In this document: in pieces, positions 28,742-43,000 of the stretch
Layout of the letters: the number at the start of each line of letters is the position of its first letter
How positions within the stretch are numbered: the stretch's first letter is position 1
Source of the DNA: Phoronis australis
Taxonomy: Eukaryota; Phoronida; Phoronidae
Assembly: GCA_002633005.1 (NCBI GenBank)
Contig: NMRA01000021.1
Span: 1,293,629 to 1,357,628, forward strand
Direction of reading: 5' to 3'
Length of the DNA: 64,000 nucleotides
Notes under the pieces: model-generated
The model's input: the letters and a program-made list of their open reading frames with translations, nothing else
What the model was told of the DNA's origin: nothing
Database searches by the model: none
Made by a program: the position numbers and the translations under genes

Positions 28742-31530
28742 GTAAGCTGGCATTCGTCAGACTCACTGTCGACGAGTGCAGGCCACACACACGGAGATAT
28801 TTCACGGCCTCATACTTGCTATTTACAGTGCACATTTCATTCTATACTACTACGAGCCACTTCCTAAGCATTTCGGACTCTCGAGGAAGTCGAAAAAACG
28901 ATATACCCGCTTTCCGCACAGCTGCATGGTTCGGACATGCGGGAACGATGCACCACGTATAGCGGCATTCACACCGCTACAAATGAACCACTGACGTCGC
29001 TGCGTCGTTTCTCACCTTCCTCGCAGGTTAACGCGACACCTCTCGGCAAGTTAGGGTCGACCGTATGCGACGCGATATGGATATAGACCTATTAAGACGG
29101 TAAAAAAGACTATTTAAATCGGGTGGCATTCTCATTTAAAGATGGTGATGTGCTAAGGTGTCGGTGCGTTGCTCGCGTCATATGAAATGCTGCAAAGAGC
29201 AATAAACGCGTGCGAGAAGAGTTTTTGAAAATTCACGAGATTCCATAACCATCGAAGGGCCACAGAAACGACTGGAAAAGATTGAGTTACACCGAAGACC
29301 TGTTATGATCACGCCGTGAATAATACGGTTACACGAAAGTCACGCATTTCTAAAGATATGTGTGACTTTTCACCGCTCGTCCTTCGGAGCGGCTTTTACC
29401 GGGATCAAAGAGAGCGCGGCGCCAGAGTCGTACTCAGTTGCGATGACCACATTGTCCGGTGCGAGCAAGACCCAATTAAATGTAATTACCCGACCATAAA
29501 CTGTAGTAACCACCTCTGGCTGTACATACTGGTGAAATTTCAAAATGCATTAACCAACAGTTTTCGTTAAAAACAAATACCACAGCTGTATTCAGATGGA
29601 AAATACAACCGAGTCTGGTTTCCGATTTTTAAAAATCGATGAACTATTAAGCAAAAAACTACAAACATTGGGTTCGATTGAAGATAAACAACTGTGCGTA
29701 TTGATATACTCAGTGATTTACAAACGCTGATCAGAGTTAACAATATCACGTGAATTATTCTTTTAATATACAACTAAGCTACATTGAAACATCTATAAAC
29801 AACACACAGTGACTATATTAGACATCAATAATTTTTAAAACATTGCATGGCCCGGTGCATGCCGAACCAGTTTACTCCAGGAGTAGTACACTAACCGTAA
29901 AACTGCTATTCGCGGAAATGCGCCAATTTCGATAGTTAGCTTGTAGTTGTATTGGAACACCTGTGAAGACAACTAAGATGTCTAGCTTTGTAGGCAACGA
30001 GAGAGTGCAAGCAGTGGATAAGATTGGTCGGTGGGCAAGCAAGTGATGACAGGAAACTGCAACCAAAATTGTCCAGAGGTTCCAAATCTTCAGTTTGGCT
30101 ATCAACACATTTGCACATTAATATATTTTATGATTTGAGAACTAATAAAGATTGAACTTGAGCTAATGGCACGCGGAGTTTTGTTTGCTGTGACACGTTT
30201 GGTGTAGCTGTAATCTGGAAAATTCAGGGATGGGTTCGCAATTATGAACTGACTTCTAAGTTGTTTTGATGCTTCGGTTAAACACAAAATAAAAAGACAG
30301 TAACCTTAACCGGTACGAAGAAAGCAAGTAGACAGGAGTATTAAAATAAAGTAATGAAAACAGGTATGAAACATATTTAAAACAAACGTTCCTTTGGGAA
30401 GTGGACCTTTGTCAAGATCAACCCAAATTAACTTTTTAGTCTATTTGTAATATTTAAAATGTTCTAATTTAAAACTGCTCTCCACATTGCAGGCTTTAAC
30501 TCTGTGCAAATGCCAGAGAAAAAAACAATTTGGGTGTAATAACGACCACCATTGTTAAGAAAGTAGTGCTAGCTATTGCCTTTCCTCTTCATTAGCTCAG
30601 ATCTACATCAATACAAAGGGCATGATGAATAGGGATCGTAAAACTTGTCTGGGGCTGACTCAGAGCGGTGACCAATGTAAGCGAGAAATTCTCCACATGA
30701 CCTACAGATTTAGGCCGCCTTGGGTGCCACGTCGGGCCTGCAGTTTGAATTCACTTGCCTATAGCAATCGGGGCTAAATTTAGACATAATTTAAGCAGTC
30801 CAGTGAATTTACAAGCTTCTATTATTAAGAATAATATGTTTTTAATGGAGAATAACATTTTTTTCAGTAGTGATTGCAAACGTTGCCTCATGCTTTTGTG
30901 TAAGTCGGAGTGAATCACCTTGCTTTCATATACCTGGCATCTAGTCAGTAATCAACACGTCAAATCATGGCCAACTATGTTCAGCACTGAACCCACTTTT
31001 CCCTGCTTACGCGGAGGTCGGGCTTGCACACACACAAGATCTCTTAATTGTGACCGTTATTTTCCTCTTACGGACGTACATACGATACCGTGTTAGCCCT
31101 ACTCACTTTTCCTCCGCCACAGACAGTCTTACACCCAGACCAACCCTGTTTTCAGTACATAACGCCGTGCCGGCGTGCAATGACGCAACGGTCCTGCTCA
31201 TGTAGGGTCACGAGACGGGGAATAATGTGGAGGAGTTCTCTGTTTGTGTTTACCTAAAAAAGGGTCATTTCACTGTATAAGATTAATTAAATTTGTTCAT
31301 AGTAATGTAACATGTGTATTAAAAGAAGTTACCTACTTTTGTATTAAAAGTAGTAGTGTATTAAAAGAAGTTACATATTCTACGTTGGTTCTCTTTCATT
31401 GAAAACTTGCTTTACTTTAACGACCAACAGTCCATCACCGCATCCTTTCCATTTGTCGTTATTAAACATTGTTGTTATTAATTGAAAGTGCTGAGGAAAA
31501 CTTGTCCCTAAATTAATAAAGGTGGCACAA
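28742..31530. other. no recognisable gene
   Basis: Only short open frames without family features. A short direct repeat (GTGTATTAAAAGAAGTTAC at 31313 and 31356) lies near the end. Confidence 0.5.
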
Positions 31531-31533
31531 AAT

Positions 31534-32045
31534 GTATACTTATATCATTCGTATAATGGGTATTATACTTACTTATCATTATGTATAATGGGTATTATAC
31601 TTATATCATTATGTATAATGGGTACTATACTTATATCATTACGTATAATGGGTATTATACTTATATCATTACGTATAATGGGTATTATACTTATATCATT
31701 ACGTATAATGGTATTATACTTACATCATTACGTATAATGGTTATTATACTTATATCATTACGTATAATGGGTATTATACTTATATCATTACGTATAATGG
31801 GTATTATACTTATATCATTATGTATAACGGGTATTATACTTATCATTCGTATAATGGGTATTATACTTATATCATTACGTATAATGGGTATTATACTTAT
31901 ATCATTACGTATAATGGGTATTATACTTATATCATTACGTATAATGGGTATTATACTTATATCATTACGTATAATGGGTATTATACTTATATCATTATGT
32001 ATAACGGGTATTATACTTATATCATTATGTACTATGGGCATTAAA
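31534..32045. repeat. 30-bp tandem array of hairpin units, about 17 copies
   Basis: The unit contains GTATAATGGGTATTATAC, a perfect 7-bp inverted repeat with a 4-nt loop, joined by TTATATCATTAC. Most units are exactly 30 bp, so several frames stay open on both strands and give 10-residue peptide repeats. Two units are shortened. Confidence 0.95.
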
Positions 32046-32219
32046 AACATCAATGAGATCGATTACAGTCCTGCCCAGATACATAGAATCATTTCCATGT
32101 ACCCCCCACACCCATTGCTATTGTTCACTTACCCTTCGCTCTTTCTTGAAAGCGAAGGCGCGGCTCACGACAGAGGTGCAACTCCAAGAATACAACTGCG
32201 TCAGTCGCCGGCTGCGCAT

Positions 32220-32360
32220 GAAATTTTCTCCTGGCATGAAGTAATTTCTGCTGGCAAGAAATTTTCTCATGACGAGAAATTCTATGACCTGGTGTGATAA
32301 ATTTTCTGTCTTTTCTGTCCTAGCGTGATAACTTTTCGATCTTGACGTGATACATGTAAA
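32220..32360. repeat. degenerate short repeats
   Basis: Irregular repetition of GAAATTTTCT and CGTGATAA-like words about every 25-30 bp. Confidence 0.45.
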
Positions 32361-33173
32361 CTACGCGATAGTTATGCGTATATTTTTGGTCCTGCCGAGA
32401 ATTTAATTGTGTTCTAGAATTTTTTCCGCTTTGGCTTTCCATAGCTGCGATGGTAAGTTAAACAGGTGAAAACCTGGCCACTTCACCACACAGACTAGAC
32501 ATCAATGAACGCACAAGAATTCGACCAATACCAAATATGGCACATGACAAAACCATCCCTATCCGAACTGAAATGTGAGCATTGACACTAAGCTAAGGCT
32601 GTCTATTCGTGAGCGTCTTCTGTGTGAGTATCTAATGTAGATACAAGTACGCCAGTTTCAGCCGGATCTGCTATTATTGTGTCATACAGTCAGAGTACTA
32701 CTTTTATGAAACAAGACTGGACAAACTGAATCCCATAGCCATCGGCGGGTGACATTTTTACATTGAGATTTCCAATAAATGTGATGAAAGTCATCAGAAA
32801 GTTTCTTGCATTGGTACAGCGAGTGACGGTTTTACCATACATGGTCACTATCGACAGACGAGTTTATGTTTTCTCTCAGTCTCACGTCTTGCAAAGCATT
32901 CCGATAGTCAATACCCTCGCATTGTTTGTCTGAATTTGACGTCATTAAGTTGGTATACCCATCGGTAAAACAATTGGAATTCTTGCAGAAACTGCACCAC
33001 ACACAGGAAAAAAACACTTGCAGGCGGTCTGGTACACGTTCTATCAAACGTGCGCAGGCCGCGCATTTTGCCGGGTCCATTGCACTAATCACCTGTCACT
33101 AATTTTGTGATTTATTAATATATAGTTAAAACCGAGTTGAGGAGTTAGAAACGTGACTCAAGTGTCTAGCAGC

Positions 33174-33263
33174 ATAGCCCGGTGAGACTCGAACCCACGA
33201 CCAGTATCGAGCGGAGTAAAGAATTAGGCGGACACTTATCACACTAGGCCACAATACTGCCTC
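33174..33263 (-). repeat. tRNA-derived SINE head
   Basis: On the minus strand TGTGGCCTAGTGTGATAAG (A-box-like) is followed by GTGGGTTCGAGTCTCAC (B box, GGTTCGAGTCT). The arms are too irregular for a working tRNA. Confidence 0.6.
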
Positions 33264-33526
33264 CTCAAAGAAACTGCACTAAATATGACAAGAGTCCACG
33301 GTTTCGTCCACCACCTTGAATATGTGAGTAAGTAAAGTAAACAAACCGATTGGACGGTAGAGCAAGGCCTGTTGAAACCAATATTTCTAGAAAAATGTCG
33401 ACTGGGTTGTCAAAGGTTTTTGTCCAGTATTTTCACGATTGTCAAATACTCATTCTTATCTGTTGAAAACATCTGAAGTTTGGAGCGAATTGTAAAAATG
33501 CCAACGTGCTATTCGGCAAAAATCCG

Positions 33527-33979
33527 TTAGGCTTTGAAAAATAAATCGTTGCAGGCGTATTTGCGTTTCGTTATCACCTCGATCCGGATATGGAACAGGA
33601 ATACCTGTCGTACCAGAAACAAAGACTGAGTTAACGTCTGTATAAGGAACACCTCGCGATTTGTAAAATAATTCTTAGGCTGCCGTTGCGCGGTAGACGA
33701 CGTCCGACAGAAACCAAGCACGACCACTGGCTGTGCAAATCCCAGAATCCGCTTCCCACGAAACCGGCTACATCGCGCATTGCTGCCAATTTTTTTCACA
33801 GGGGGTAACCACAAATATTGGATCAGCCAACGAAATTCCTTGTAAGTAGATGAGATGAGCTCAATTTTTCGATTGGCCAATGCCAATGAGAAATTCATGG
33901 GCGGCGCACCATAGGGGGCTGGGGGGCTATAGCCCTCCCCACTTTTTTTTGTCCTGCGCCGCCCACGGAAATGCACCAA
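33527..33979 (-). other. 150-codon open frame, probably not a gene
   Basis: It runs through the inverted-repeat fragment at its 5' end, has no recognised domain, and is rich in basic and aromatic residues. It may be chance or a transposon remnant. Confidence 0.2.
33897..33968. mobile_element. small inverted-repeat fragment
   Basis: GGGCGGCGCA near the left end is mirrored by TGCGCCGCCC at the right around a C/T-rich core. It resembles the ends of hAT MITEs. Confidence 0.45.
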
Positions 33980-35584
33980 AAAATCAACAGTAATGGTCTA
34001 AGTGAGAAATGCAGAAGCAACAACCAATAAGAGTAGTCAAACGCGTTTCCATTCAAAGGTTTGTTGATATTTCTGCTGCCGTAGTCTATTTCTTATTTCT
34101 GAAATGATTGATGGTATATCTATTTGAGAGAGGTAGTCGACGAGAAGACAGTATTAAGATAGTGGCCGTCAATTCAGGCAACTTTAAAAAATTTACCCAT
34201 TTTTTTAATTTTGGTCGTCCCATCGAACCAGTCTAAAATAAAATTCTGGCAATCCAAAAACGGACAAGACCGCCGCTATTTACACCCCTGCAGCCACCCA
34301 GACACCAAAACTTTGGATTTTTGTACCAATCTTCCGAAAACCAGTCCCCCTTTGACTTCACTGAGAGCGCATCCACGCTTAGGCTGACAACGAATCCACG
34401 GTTGTCGAACGTTTACGTTCTAGGTCATCGAAGCACTACTGCGCCTAAATTAGTCCGCTCTGTTAGATCCCACGGGAAGTCTTAAGCTAGTTTTATTTCT
34501 AAACGATGAATCCAGAACAAACACCCACACACTTACAATTAAAAAATGAAAAATTGTATGATGTTTTGCGAAGTTTGCTGAGGCTTATGTTTTTCGGGCG
34601 AATCACACAAAAACATTAATAAGCGCTGGGCTACCGCCTAAAGCCGGCGTGGTCAGGCCTCTATTTGTTACGGACGCAGAGTGACTCGTACACCACGTAG
34701 CAAGAAAATTCGAAATTGTACGACTACTATTATATTTTCGTCTTTCTAATATCATATAATGAAGAACTGAAACCCGATTCTTTTGGAGGAAAAAATTAAT
34801 GCCCAAGTACAGTCAGCACTGCTACTGAGGCGCATTTCACGCTTCAGTTACACGCATTACTGAGTATTATTTGATGTTGTCAGGGACAGTCAGGACTGGC
34901 CAACACATACCAATGAGATTACATACGTCGACGATCGGGCCTCGATCGCCGAAGGGCGATAGTGTTGGTCCTGTAATTGAGTTCAACGAATGACATTCAC
35001 GTGTGTATTGGCAGTTACTAAATGCGTCAACTATGGAAAGGTTTCATGAACTTATAGACTTGCACATGCACACGTTTAGGGTCACGCTCCTTTCTATAGG
35101 CCAACTCTGAGGGTGTCCCTAAAACATACCTAAACTTCAGTAAAACGCCATGAGTTCCAGTTCAATACCCTTAGATCAGACGTTGTGCCCAAGACCACAG
35201 TATGCTGCGAGCCGGCTTATCCACGTAAATCCGTAATTAAACAAAACCGAATTACTAAGTTTTGGAGAGTGAAAATTCATCCCAAAGTGTTGTTGGAAAC
35301 TCGCAACGCGCCACTAATTTTCCTCTCAAGTTAATAAACAATGCCTTCATTTTGAATTTCAACCGTCAGTAATCTTGAACCTACAGCAATAAACAAGGCA
35401 GTTATACAGGCAGCAGGAGCTCATTTTTGGGACACTCTGTATATGTCAATTTTGAATTAATTCACTTTTCAAAAACTCAAGTTTTACTGAAGAATTTTGT
35501 AAAAATAAGGCATATGTCAAGACACTAAGCCCGTGATTTCTTGAAGACTGTGATTCAGTTGTCATATGTACGGTCAACATACAA

Positions 35585-35850
35585 CCAGGGGTCCGTTTTA
35601 CGACAAGTGACTTACGACATCAGCCAGAAATTTGGTCTTACCCTCCACACAACTATTTCCAAAAAATAATCAAATATCACTTTAGCAAAAGTGCAGTCTC
35701 TGAGAATACACACATAGAGGTTGTTTCTAGACTGTGATTGGCACTCATAATTACTTGGGTGAATCTTTATTTTGCAATTGTGGAGTCGGAATATATGACT
35801 AAATATCTGCCATAAGTCTTGGTCACTTTACCTGAAACAGACCCCTGGGT
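35585..35850. mobile_element. MITE with CAGGGGTC ends
   Basis: Ends CCAGGGGTCCGTTTTACG and (reverse complement) CCAGGGGTCTGTTTCAGG are imperfect inverted repeats, continuing into AGTGACTTA/TAAAGTGACC. About 265 bp without a gene. Confidence 0.65.
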
Positions 35851-36804
35851 CGGCTAGGGGTCTATATTCTGTAATTGAAACTAGGCCAGAGAAAAATGCA
35901 CCCCACAAACAGCGTGATTGGTTAAATTTCGAGTCTGCTTTATTAGATTAAACATTTGCCTCAGGACAATCATTACATTAGGTAACTGCATTTCTCAAGT
36001 GCCAGTGTCTATTTGCAACAGTATGAACAAAAAGGAATTACTGGTATAGAAAAGAAGTAATTTGGACAGGGGGAGCTCACCTGTCAGGCACAAATTATGA
36101 GCTCCCTGTCATCTCTGTCTTGCCTTCTTGTACTTGCTCTTAAGTTGAGTGGCGAAAAGAGAAGTTTGAAAAGCAGACTACAACTTTGATTACATTATCT
36201 CCCTTGTACAAATTTGAAAAAAAATTAATGGAACATCATCTCAGAAATGACTGATCGGATTCATAAAATTATGCTTTATGCACTGTTCTTCAACTGCTCT
36301 TCGGAATTGTTATTAAAATTTTCTCATTTATTTTGAATGAGGGACAAACAAAAACTAGAACTCTTATCATTTTCATGCAAACAGGACATGGTTTTAGCTT
36401 TCCTGTGTCTCCGTGGTTGTTTCAACACAGCAGGAAACTCCCAAGTTAAGACAGAAAACCCTCATTTCCAGCATTCAATGTATGACTAGAATCTGGACTA
36501 CAGTCAGACCTAGATTTAGCACAATATGAATTTGAAGTACAAGAAACACTTCACCAAGCACAAGTACACCCCCAACATAAACAACACACACGTGAATGAT
36601 CAAAGCATGAATCTCCATAACCTGGAACAATAGCTAATCTTTGAATACATTATACAAGGTCACAGGTCACACCCTACCTAGCAAATGACATACAGGACAA
36701 TGCTGCCATCTATCGACCAATTACCAATACGCTCAACACCCCCTTACATTTATGAAAAAACTCAAAAGTTGCATAAACGAAAAATGAAATTATAATTTAG
36801 AAAC

Positions 36805-36810
36805 TTTATT
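36805..36810 (-). promoter_or_regulatory. polyadenylation signal AATAAA of the minus-strand gene
   Basis: The plus strand TTTATT gives AATAAA about 190 bp past the TGA at 37000. Confidence 0.5.
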
Positions 36811-36999
36811 AGGGTGAGGGGTCTAAACCAAAGGTTGTTTTTGTGAGGAAAGTGGTTTCATAGATGCTTTAAAATGCCACAGAAAACTTTCAAACGAGAA
36901 CTGATCTCCAAACTATACAAAGCCAGCGCACCAATCGTGTCCAAATTACTAAGAATTAATTAGTGTATTTCTAGTAAAAACAGGAACGCTTCTGTCATG

Positions 37000-37035
37000 T
37001 CACACTTCAGTGCCAGAGGGCTTGTACCCTGGTTT
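37000..37035 (-). CDS. nuclear-type protein, exon 7 with stop
   Basis: Acceptor gtttttattgcag, 36 nt. It encodes KPGYKPSGTEV then TGA, in phase with exon 6. Very short, so the support is the strong acceptor and phase. Confidence 0.62.
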   Translation of the reverse strand, partial: KPGYKPSGTEV

Positions 37036-40000
37036 CTGCAATAAAAACAAAAACATGTACACAATAGGTTGACCAATGAATCGTCCTCACAATTTACAAC
37101 ATATTACATTTCTTCAGAAAAACAAATACCTAACTAATGGGAAACTTTCAAATAGCAACTTGGCAACTGGGCACGTGGAATTGAATATAAGTGACCTCTA
37201 GAGGACGAGGAGGCATTTTATAACTTTTTTTAAAAACACATTCCGCGTAATCACATACAATGTAAACGGGTCTTTTCACTAAGTCAAACTGTTCCCCTAT
37301 GCCACCCGCTGCTAAGACAAAGTTAACTTCTGGTTCAGCTAGGTGGCGATACGAGTCCCTCGGGATTTTGACGAAGTTTCCAAAAGGTTTTGCCCATGTC
37401 ATAAACCTGAGACTCGTGCAGGATTGGTTTTCTCACACGAACCGTAAAAACGATCTTTTTGGCAAAAAACTCGATGAGTCTAAAACTTTCAACCACATGA
37501 TACAACTTTTGTAAAAGCATGCTTGCGCTATGTCAAGTAAACCCAGTTACTTTTTGTTAATAATTTTATTTCAAACTTAACAATAATTATAAATTGCATT
37601 TAGTTTTCGTAACACACATTCAAGTTAGAATCTAATAAATACTCTTTGAAGTTGTAACATTATTTCAAACTTAACAGATATTTGTAAATAGTCAACAGAG
37701 CTGATAATGGCAAGGCTGTATCCTGACTGGCCTAGCAGGCAGTCTGGATACTCATTCCAAATAGTCAACAGAGCTGATAACGGCAAGGCTGTATCCTGAC
37801 TGGCCAAGCAGGCAGTCTGGATACTCATTCCAAATAGTCAACAGAGCTGATAACGGCAAGGCTGTATCCTGACTGGCCTAGCATGCAGTCTGGATACTCA
37901 TTCCAAATAGTCAACAGAGCTGATAATAGCAAGGCTGTATCCTGACTGGCCTAGCATGCAGTCTGGATACTCATTCCAAATAGTCAACAGAGCTGATAAC
38001 GGCAAGGCTGTATCCTGACTGGCCTAGCATGCAGTCTGGATACTCATTCCAAATAGTCAACAGAGCTGATAATGGCAAGGCTGTATCCTGATTGGCCTAG
38101 CATGCAGTCTGGATACTCATTCCAAATAGTCAACAGAGCTGATAATGGCAAGGCTGTATCCTGACTGGCCTAACATGCAGTCTGGATACTCATTCCAAAT
38201 AGTCAACAGAGCTGATAATGGCAAGGCTGTATCCTGACTGGCCTAGCATGCAGTCTGGATACTCATTCCAAATAGTCAACAGAGCAGATAATGGCAAGGC
38301 TGTATCCTGACTGGCCTAGCATGCAGTCTGGATACTCATTCCAAATAGTCAACAGAGCTGATAATGGCAAGGCTGTATCCTGATTGGCCTAGCATGCAGT
38401 CTGGATACTCATTCCACAGCGAGGGTGCGTAACGATTTCCTGTTCCCAAATTGTTACTAACTGCCAAACAGCTGTGTGTCAAATGTTTGCTATTTTTGAA
38501 AGTGCATCTGAGCAACCATTATGGTTCTGTGAATCATCTGTTGCAGCATATAAAGCTCCATTTTGCCATGTTTCATTGCTTAAAAAAGTCCAAAAACTGA
38601 ATAAGATCTTTTACTTTCATAAAATCATACTCCTGATAGTCATTCCTGTGATGAAATTTCATTTCTGTTACTAACTCAAGTCACAGCCAATGCGTACGTG
38701 TGCCATTTTTCAATTTGTTCTGCAATTTTAGTGTTAGTCATCCCCAATAAATTCTGAAACCTTTTCTTGGGTTGCCGATGGTTTCAATATTCTTGTTCAT
38801 TATGGAAATGGAATCCTGTCAAAGTCAGGAGTACTATGCAACTGATTTAATGAGAGTAAAATTGCCAATTCGAAATTTGTCTTTAGTTAGCTTAACACGG
38901 TGAAATAAAAATATCAACTTCACAGAAATAAACTCTACTTACCAAATGTTCAGGTCTGTTGTCCTTCTTTATGTTCTTCTGTTTGCTTCTCGTCTTTTTT
39001 CTTTTCCTTTTCCGTCCACGGCTAGCAGACGACGTTTCCTGAAATCAGAAGCATCGTCTAAAGAAATGGAAAATGTTAATAGGTGCTCATACAAGCACCC
39101 CGCACAAGAACAGCAGCCAGGAAGAGGACTCGTTACCACAGTAGGTGTCCACTGTCATGAAGCAGACGGGCATTGTCACTGACAGCAGTTGCTTTAAGCA
39201 TTTAATTTATCATTTCCTTACATACTGTCTTTCTTTTGTCACAAGCATGTCCAATAATTTACTTGCATTTTTCTCACTAACTGCAGGTTAGAACTGCGGT
39301 ATGTGAGAAAAGAATTACCACAGTAATTTTTAGAATACACAAGACAAACTTTGAAAGAACTATGCCAAACTTGGACAAATTTATTGCCAGAAGTTTTTGG
39401 CAGTTTAGTCGAATTTTTGTCGCACTGAAGATTTATTGAAATTTTAATGAGAGGTTTAATGAGACATTACTGTGTCTAGCCCCTAATTGTTTCTAGAGCA
39501 TATACGTGCAAAACTAAGTTATTACAATTTCATCAAAACGAGGGTAGTAACACCTTTTGAGATCTTGTCAAAATTTAACCAGAACTGAAATGGGTTCTAG
39601 TCAAAAAGAATGGAGATTCAATAATTGCAGTTTTGTGCATTGAAACTTCATCAAATTCCATAGTTCACTTTATTTCAATAACCACTGTATTTCCCTGAAA
39701 AAGAACTTTCATTCGACGAAAAGAACGCCATTTGTAATAGAGTGTCCATGCCAATCTCTCTGCCACATTAGTCAGCACCAATATCGTTTTTCAAATTCAA
39801 GAAGTACAATGCTGAAAACAATGGAGATGCTTTAACTAAACCAGGGATAATTTTAGGAATGTGCTCAGCATCACTGGGACAAAAATAATTTCATTAAGAG
39901 ACTGTGATTGTTTAAATAGGCCAAAGGGCCCATAAAAATTGGAAGTGAAAAAGGACAAGAAACCAACATGGCCCATAGCTCCTGCAAATTGCCCCAAACA

Positions 40001-43000
40001 CCTAAGTCTGTGAGAGTCAATTCACGCATACCCACATCTTTTCTGATCCCCGATAAATTCATGTAATGACAAAAAACATTGATACAAGAACATACAGTGG
40101 GATAACGATCATAAGGGATTGGTTCACAAAAAGTGTGTCATACATTCACGGCCATTATGACTCGTGCTGAAACATGCAATCAAGCCAGTAGACAAAACTT
40201 GCAAATTTTGATCAAATTATGCCCATTCTTAACATGTCTCTAATGTTATAAAGAATTGTTACTTGTAATTTATGACAGACCTAAACCAGACTTATAACCA
40301 GAAAAGGTCATAAAAAGTTCTTTTAGGTAAACAAACCATGTTTTTGACGTAGCAGTAACTGACTGATTTCTGACCAATCATGCAAGTCTAAAGACAGTTA
40401 CAACTCTAGACATCATGTACTTGGCAAGCATGACACGACACAACCACAGCTCACTGGATTCCTCATTTATTTTCAACCAGAAGTGACTTCTGATTTTCAA
40501 AAACCTCAGTTCATCGGTCGGCTTACTTTTAAACTTGACTTTTCTTCACTTTCATTGACTGCTGTCTCATTGTCTTCTGTTTTCACATCTGCTTCTATGT
40601 TCACGTCTGCTTCAATGCTCTTGTCTGCTTCTATGTTCCTGTCCGCTTTCCGACTTTTTTTAACATCTTTTTGATTGCTGTGCTCACTGCAATCTATGGT
40701 ACGACCCTCAAGATGAGATGACACACTCTTGTTTCCTGGTAAAATGACTGAATTTCTAATGTTTTTGCCACTTGGTTTGCTGCAACAGTCTTTAGATTGA
40801 CTTCCACTTACACAAGAAGATGGCACCTTTTCGTTCTGAGGATGAGCAAAACCTTCACCCATCTTGGATGTCCTATAAAATCAAATATTTAATACTTGAA
40901 ATAAGCTGATTAATTAATGGAGATTTAATTTTGGTGTTGGGTTGGTGTTTACAGTATATGCCAAAATAAACAAATAGAAAGATCAGGAATTCCGTCACAA
41001 CATCCGAGCGCAAACAAAATTTGACATCATGACAGCCGAGTGCAACCACAATGTACCCCAGAGTCATTGGAATGAACCGTCTTGACGAGCTTTCATGACA
41101 GTCACTATCCAATATGATGGCAAACAGATGTTTGTCTGTCGATAACTTTTGACACCTACTGTGCAAGACTTTCAAATTTCATATTCCCACATCATTTCAC
41201 AAAAAATGCAACAAAAGGACATCCAGGAGAATCGTGAAAACTGACAACGCAAAAGACTCAGCACAGCCAAACCCTCGAGTACCTTCAGAATGATATTAAC
41301 TTTCATCTATCAATAGCCAAACACATTTACTGTCGCTATGACATCACTGGTTGCATGAAGCTACAGAGACATCCAATCACTCCTGACAACAATTTATGAC
41401 ACGCTATTAAGATACAGCAGTGAAATTTTTCTTCTCAGTATGTAAAACCAAATCAATATTATCCATGTTCAAATTCCGTAACATACCCAATGTCAGACAA
41501 TATTTTAAGAAGTTTTGTAGATTTACAACAGGTTTAAGAGACCTTAAAAATGTGACAGCAGGACGATTTTGGCAGTTATTTTTGCCTGAAATGTGAGATT
41601 TTACTGACTATATTCTCTTACGAGGTTTGTTCCAGTTTAGCAAGCTGTCTCCGAAGTCGTTTTCGAGCATTCTTAGTAGTCAAAGGGTCTGACAACTTCT
41701 GCTGTATATGCTGCAATCGAGCATCGGAGGTCAGTAACTCTGGCCTTACGTCAAGTCTAAATGAGAACAAGAAGAATTATGCTAAAACTTGAAAAATATT
41801 GCATAACAATGACCAGAAAATACAAAACAAAGAAATGAGAATGAACCCAGTCAGGTAAACGGTCACTTGACAGAGCATACAAAACAGCATATTACAGTCA
41901 GTGCCAACTGAGGAGAAAGTGGCAGGAAAACAATCCTTGCATGATGGAAAACAAAAAATAGGCTCTAAGTTATGTAAGAGCTTATCAACGAGTCGGCAGG
42001 AGACAGTGTGGCTTTGTGGGATAAGTTTCCGCTTACTTTACTCAATTTTGGGGGTTCGCGTTACACTGGGGCACGCCGCTAGACCCTTGAGTCAGGTATC
42101 TAGTTTTAACTGCATAAAGCATAAAATGGTTCTAGATGATTATCTTATGACTACCCGAGTGGCCTGCGCATGTTTGGTAGAACATGTACTAGACTTCACG
42201 CATTTATTTTTATTCACCGACAAGAAGCACGCGCTAGGGCCTACATATAGGGCGCCTGCTACTCTGGCAAATGAACTCTGATGGCATGCACGCGCTTGCT
42301 CACTCGGCACATACCCGGTCCTGCAGACTAACTTCAAAACAAACGTCATGTGACAACAACATGTGTGTTCGTCCAGATTTTTCTCTTGTTGCGGGGGGAG
42401 GGGGGGGGGGCGATCTAGCGCAGATTTGGACTTAATGGACTTAATCTCAATCTGGGGTTAATACCGACTCCACAGGAACTTTAAAATCTTAGGGACGCTA
42501 TTTGGAAAGCTTAACGAGGATTTCAGGTAATTTGTTGAGTTGAAACTGTATTTTTACTCAAGAATTCAAGTTGCCCTATCAACGATCGCCAGGCAGCGAC
42601 GCATCAGCCGGCAAGTTTTTGCCCTGGGATGTCAGCACATTATTTTTTTTTAAAAAAGATCGTAATTTAACAACAAAGTTTGATAGCAATGCACCGCAGT
42701 TTTGTAGACAGTCTGTCATAGGTTACAGTATACGTCACAGCGCGTAAATTTGATGAATCCTAGCTTCTGATTTCACCCATTTCTGAGACCGGGTTTCAAC
42801 CACCTTAGGCTACAACAAGCGCCTCCATTCCAAAACGAATTTTTCTAAGCACCCTGGGTATACGGTAGCCCTAATAGATGGTGACATCAGTGCACGAAAC
42901 GATTTTTATTGACACTGGCAGCAAGATTGTGGTGACAGACGCAAACGGCTGTGTGACTGAACTTTGGGCTGGGCGAGTAAATTTTCTGGCTCACTCGCCC

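Noticed and set aside
31581-32297. 238-codon open frame
   Set aside because: It is a translation of the 30-bp tandem array; several frames on both strands are open for the same reason.
37687-38416. Evenly spaced repeats resembling a CRISPR array
   Set aside because: The whole 73-bp unit is conserved with no variable spacers, and it lies in an animal gene intron.
38946-39182. Plus-strand frame with a signal-peptide-like start
   Set aside because: It overlaps the minus-strand exon 6, whose splice sites and phase are well supported.
40506-40862. Exon 5 as the last exon, ending at its own stop
   Set aside because: A strong phase-0 donor seven codons before the stop leads to two further in-phase exons.
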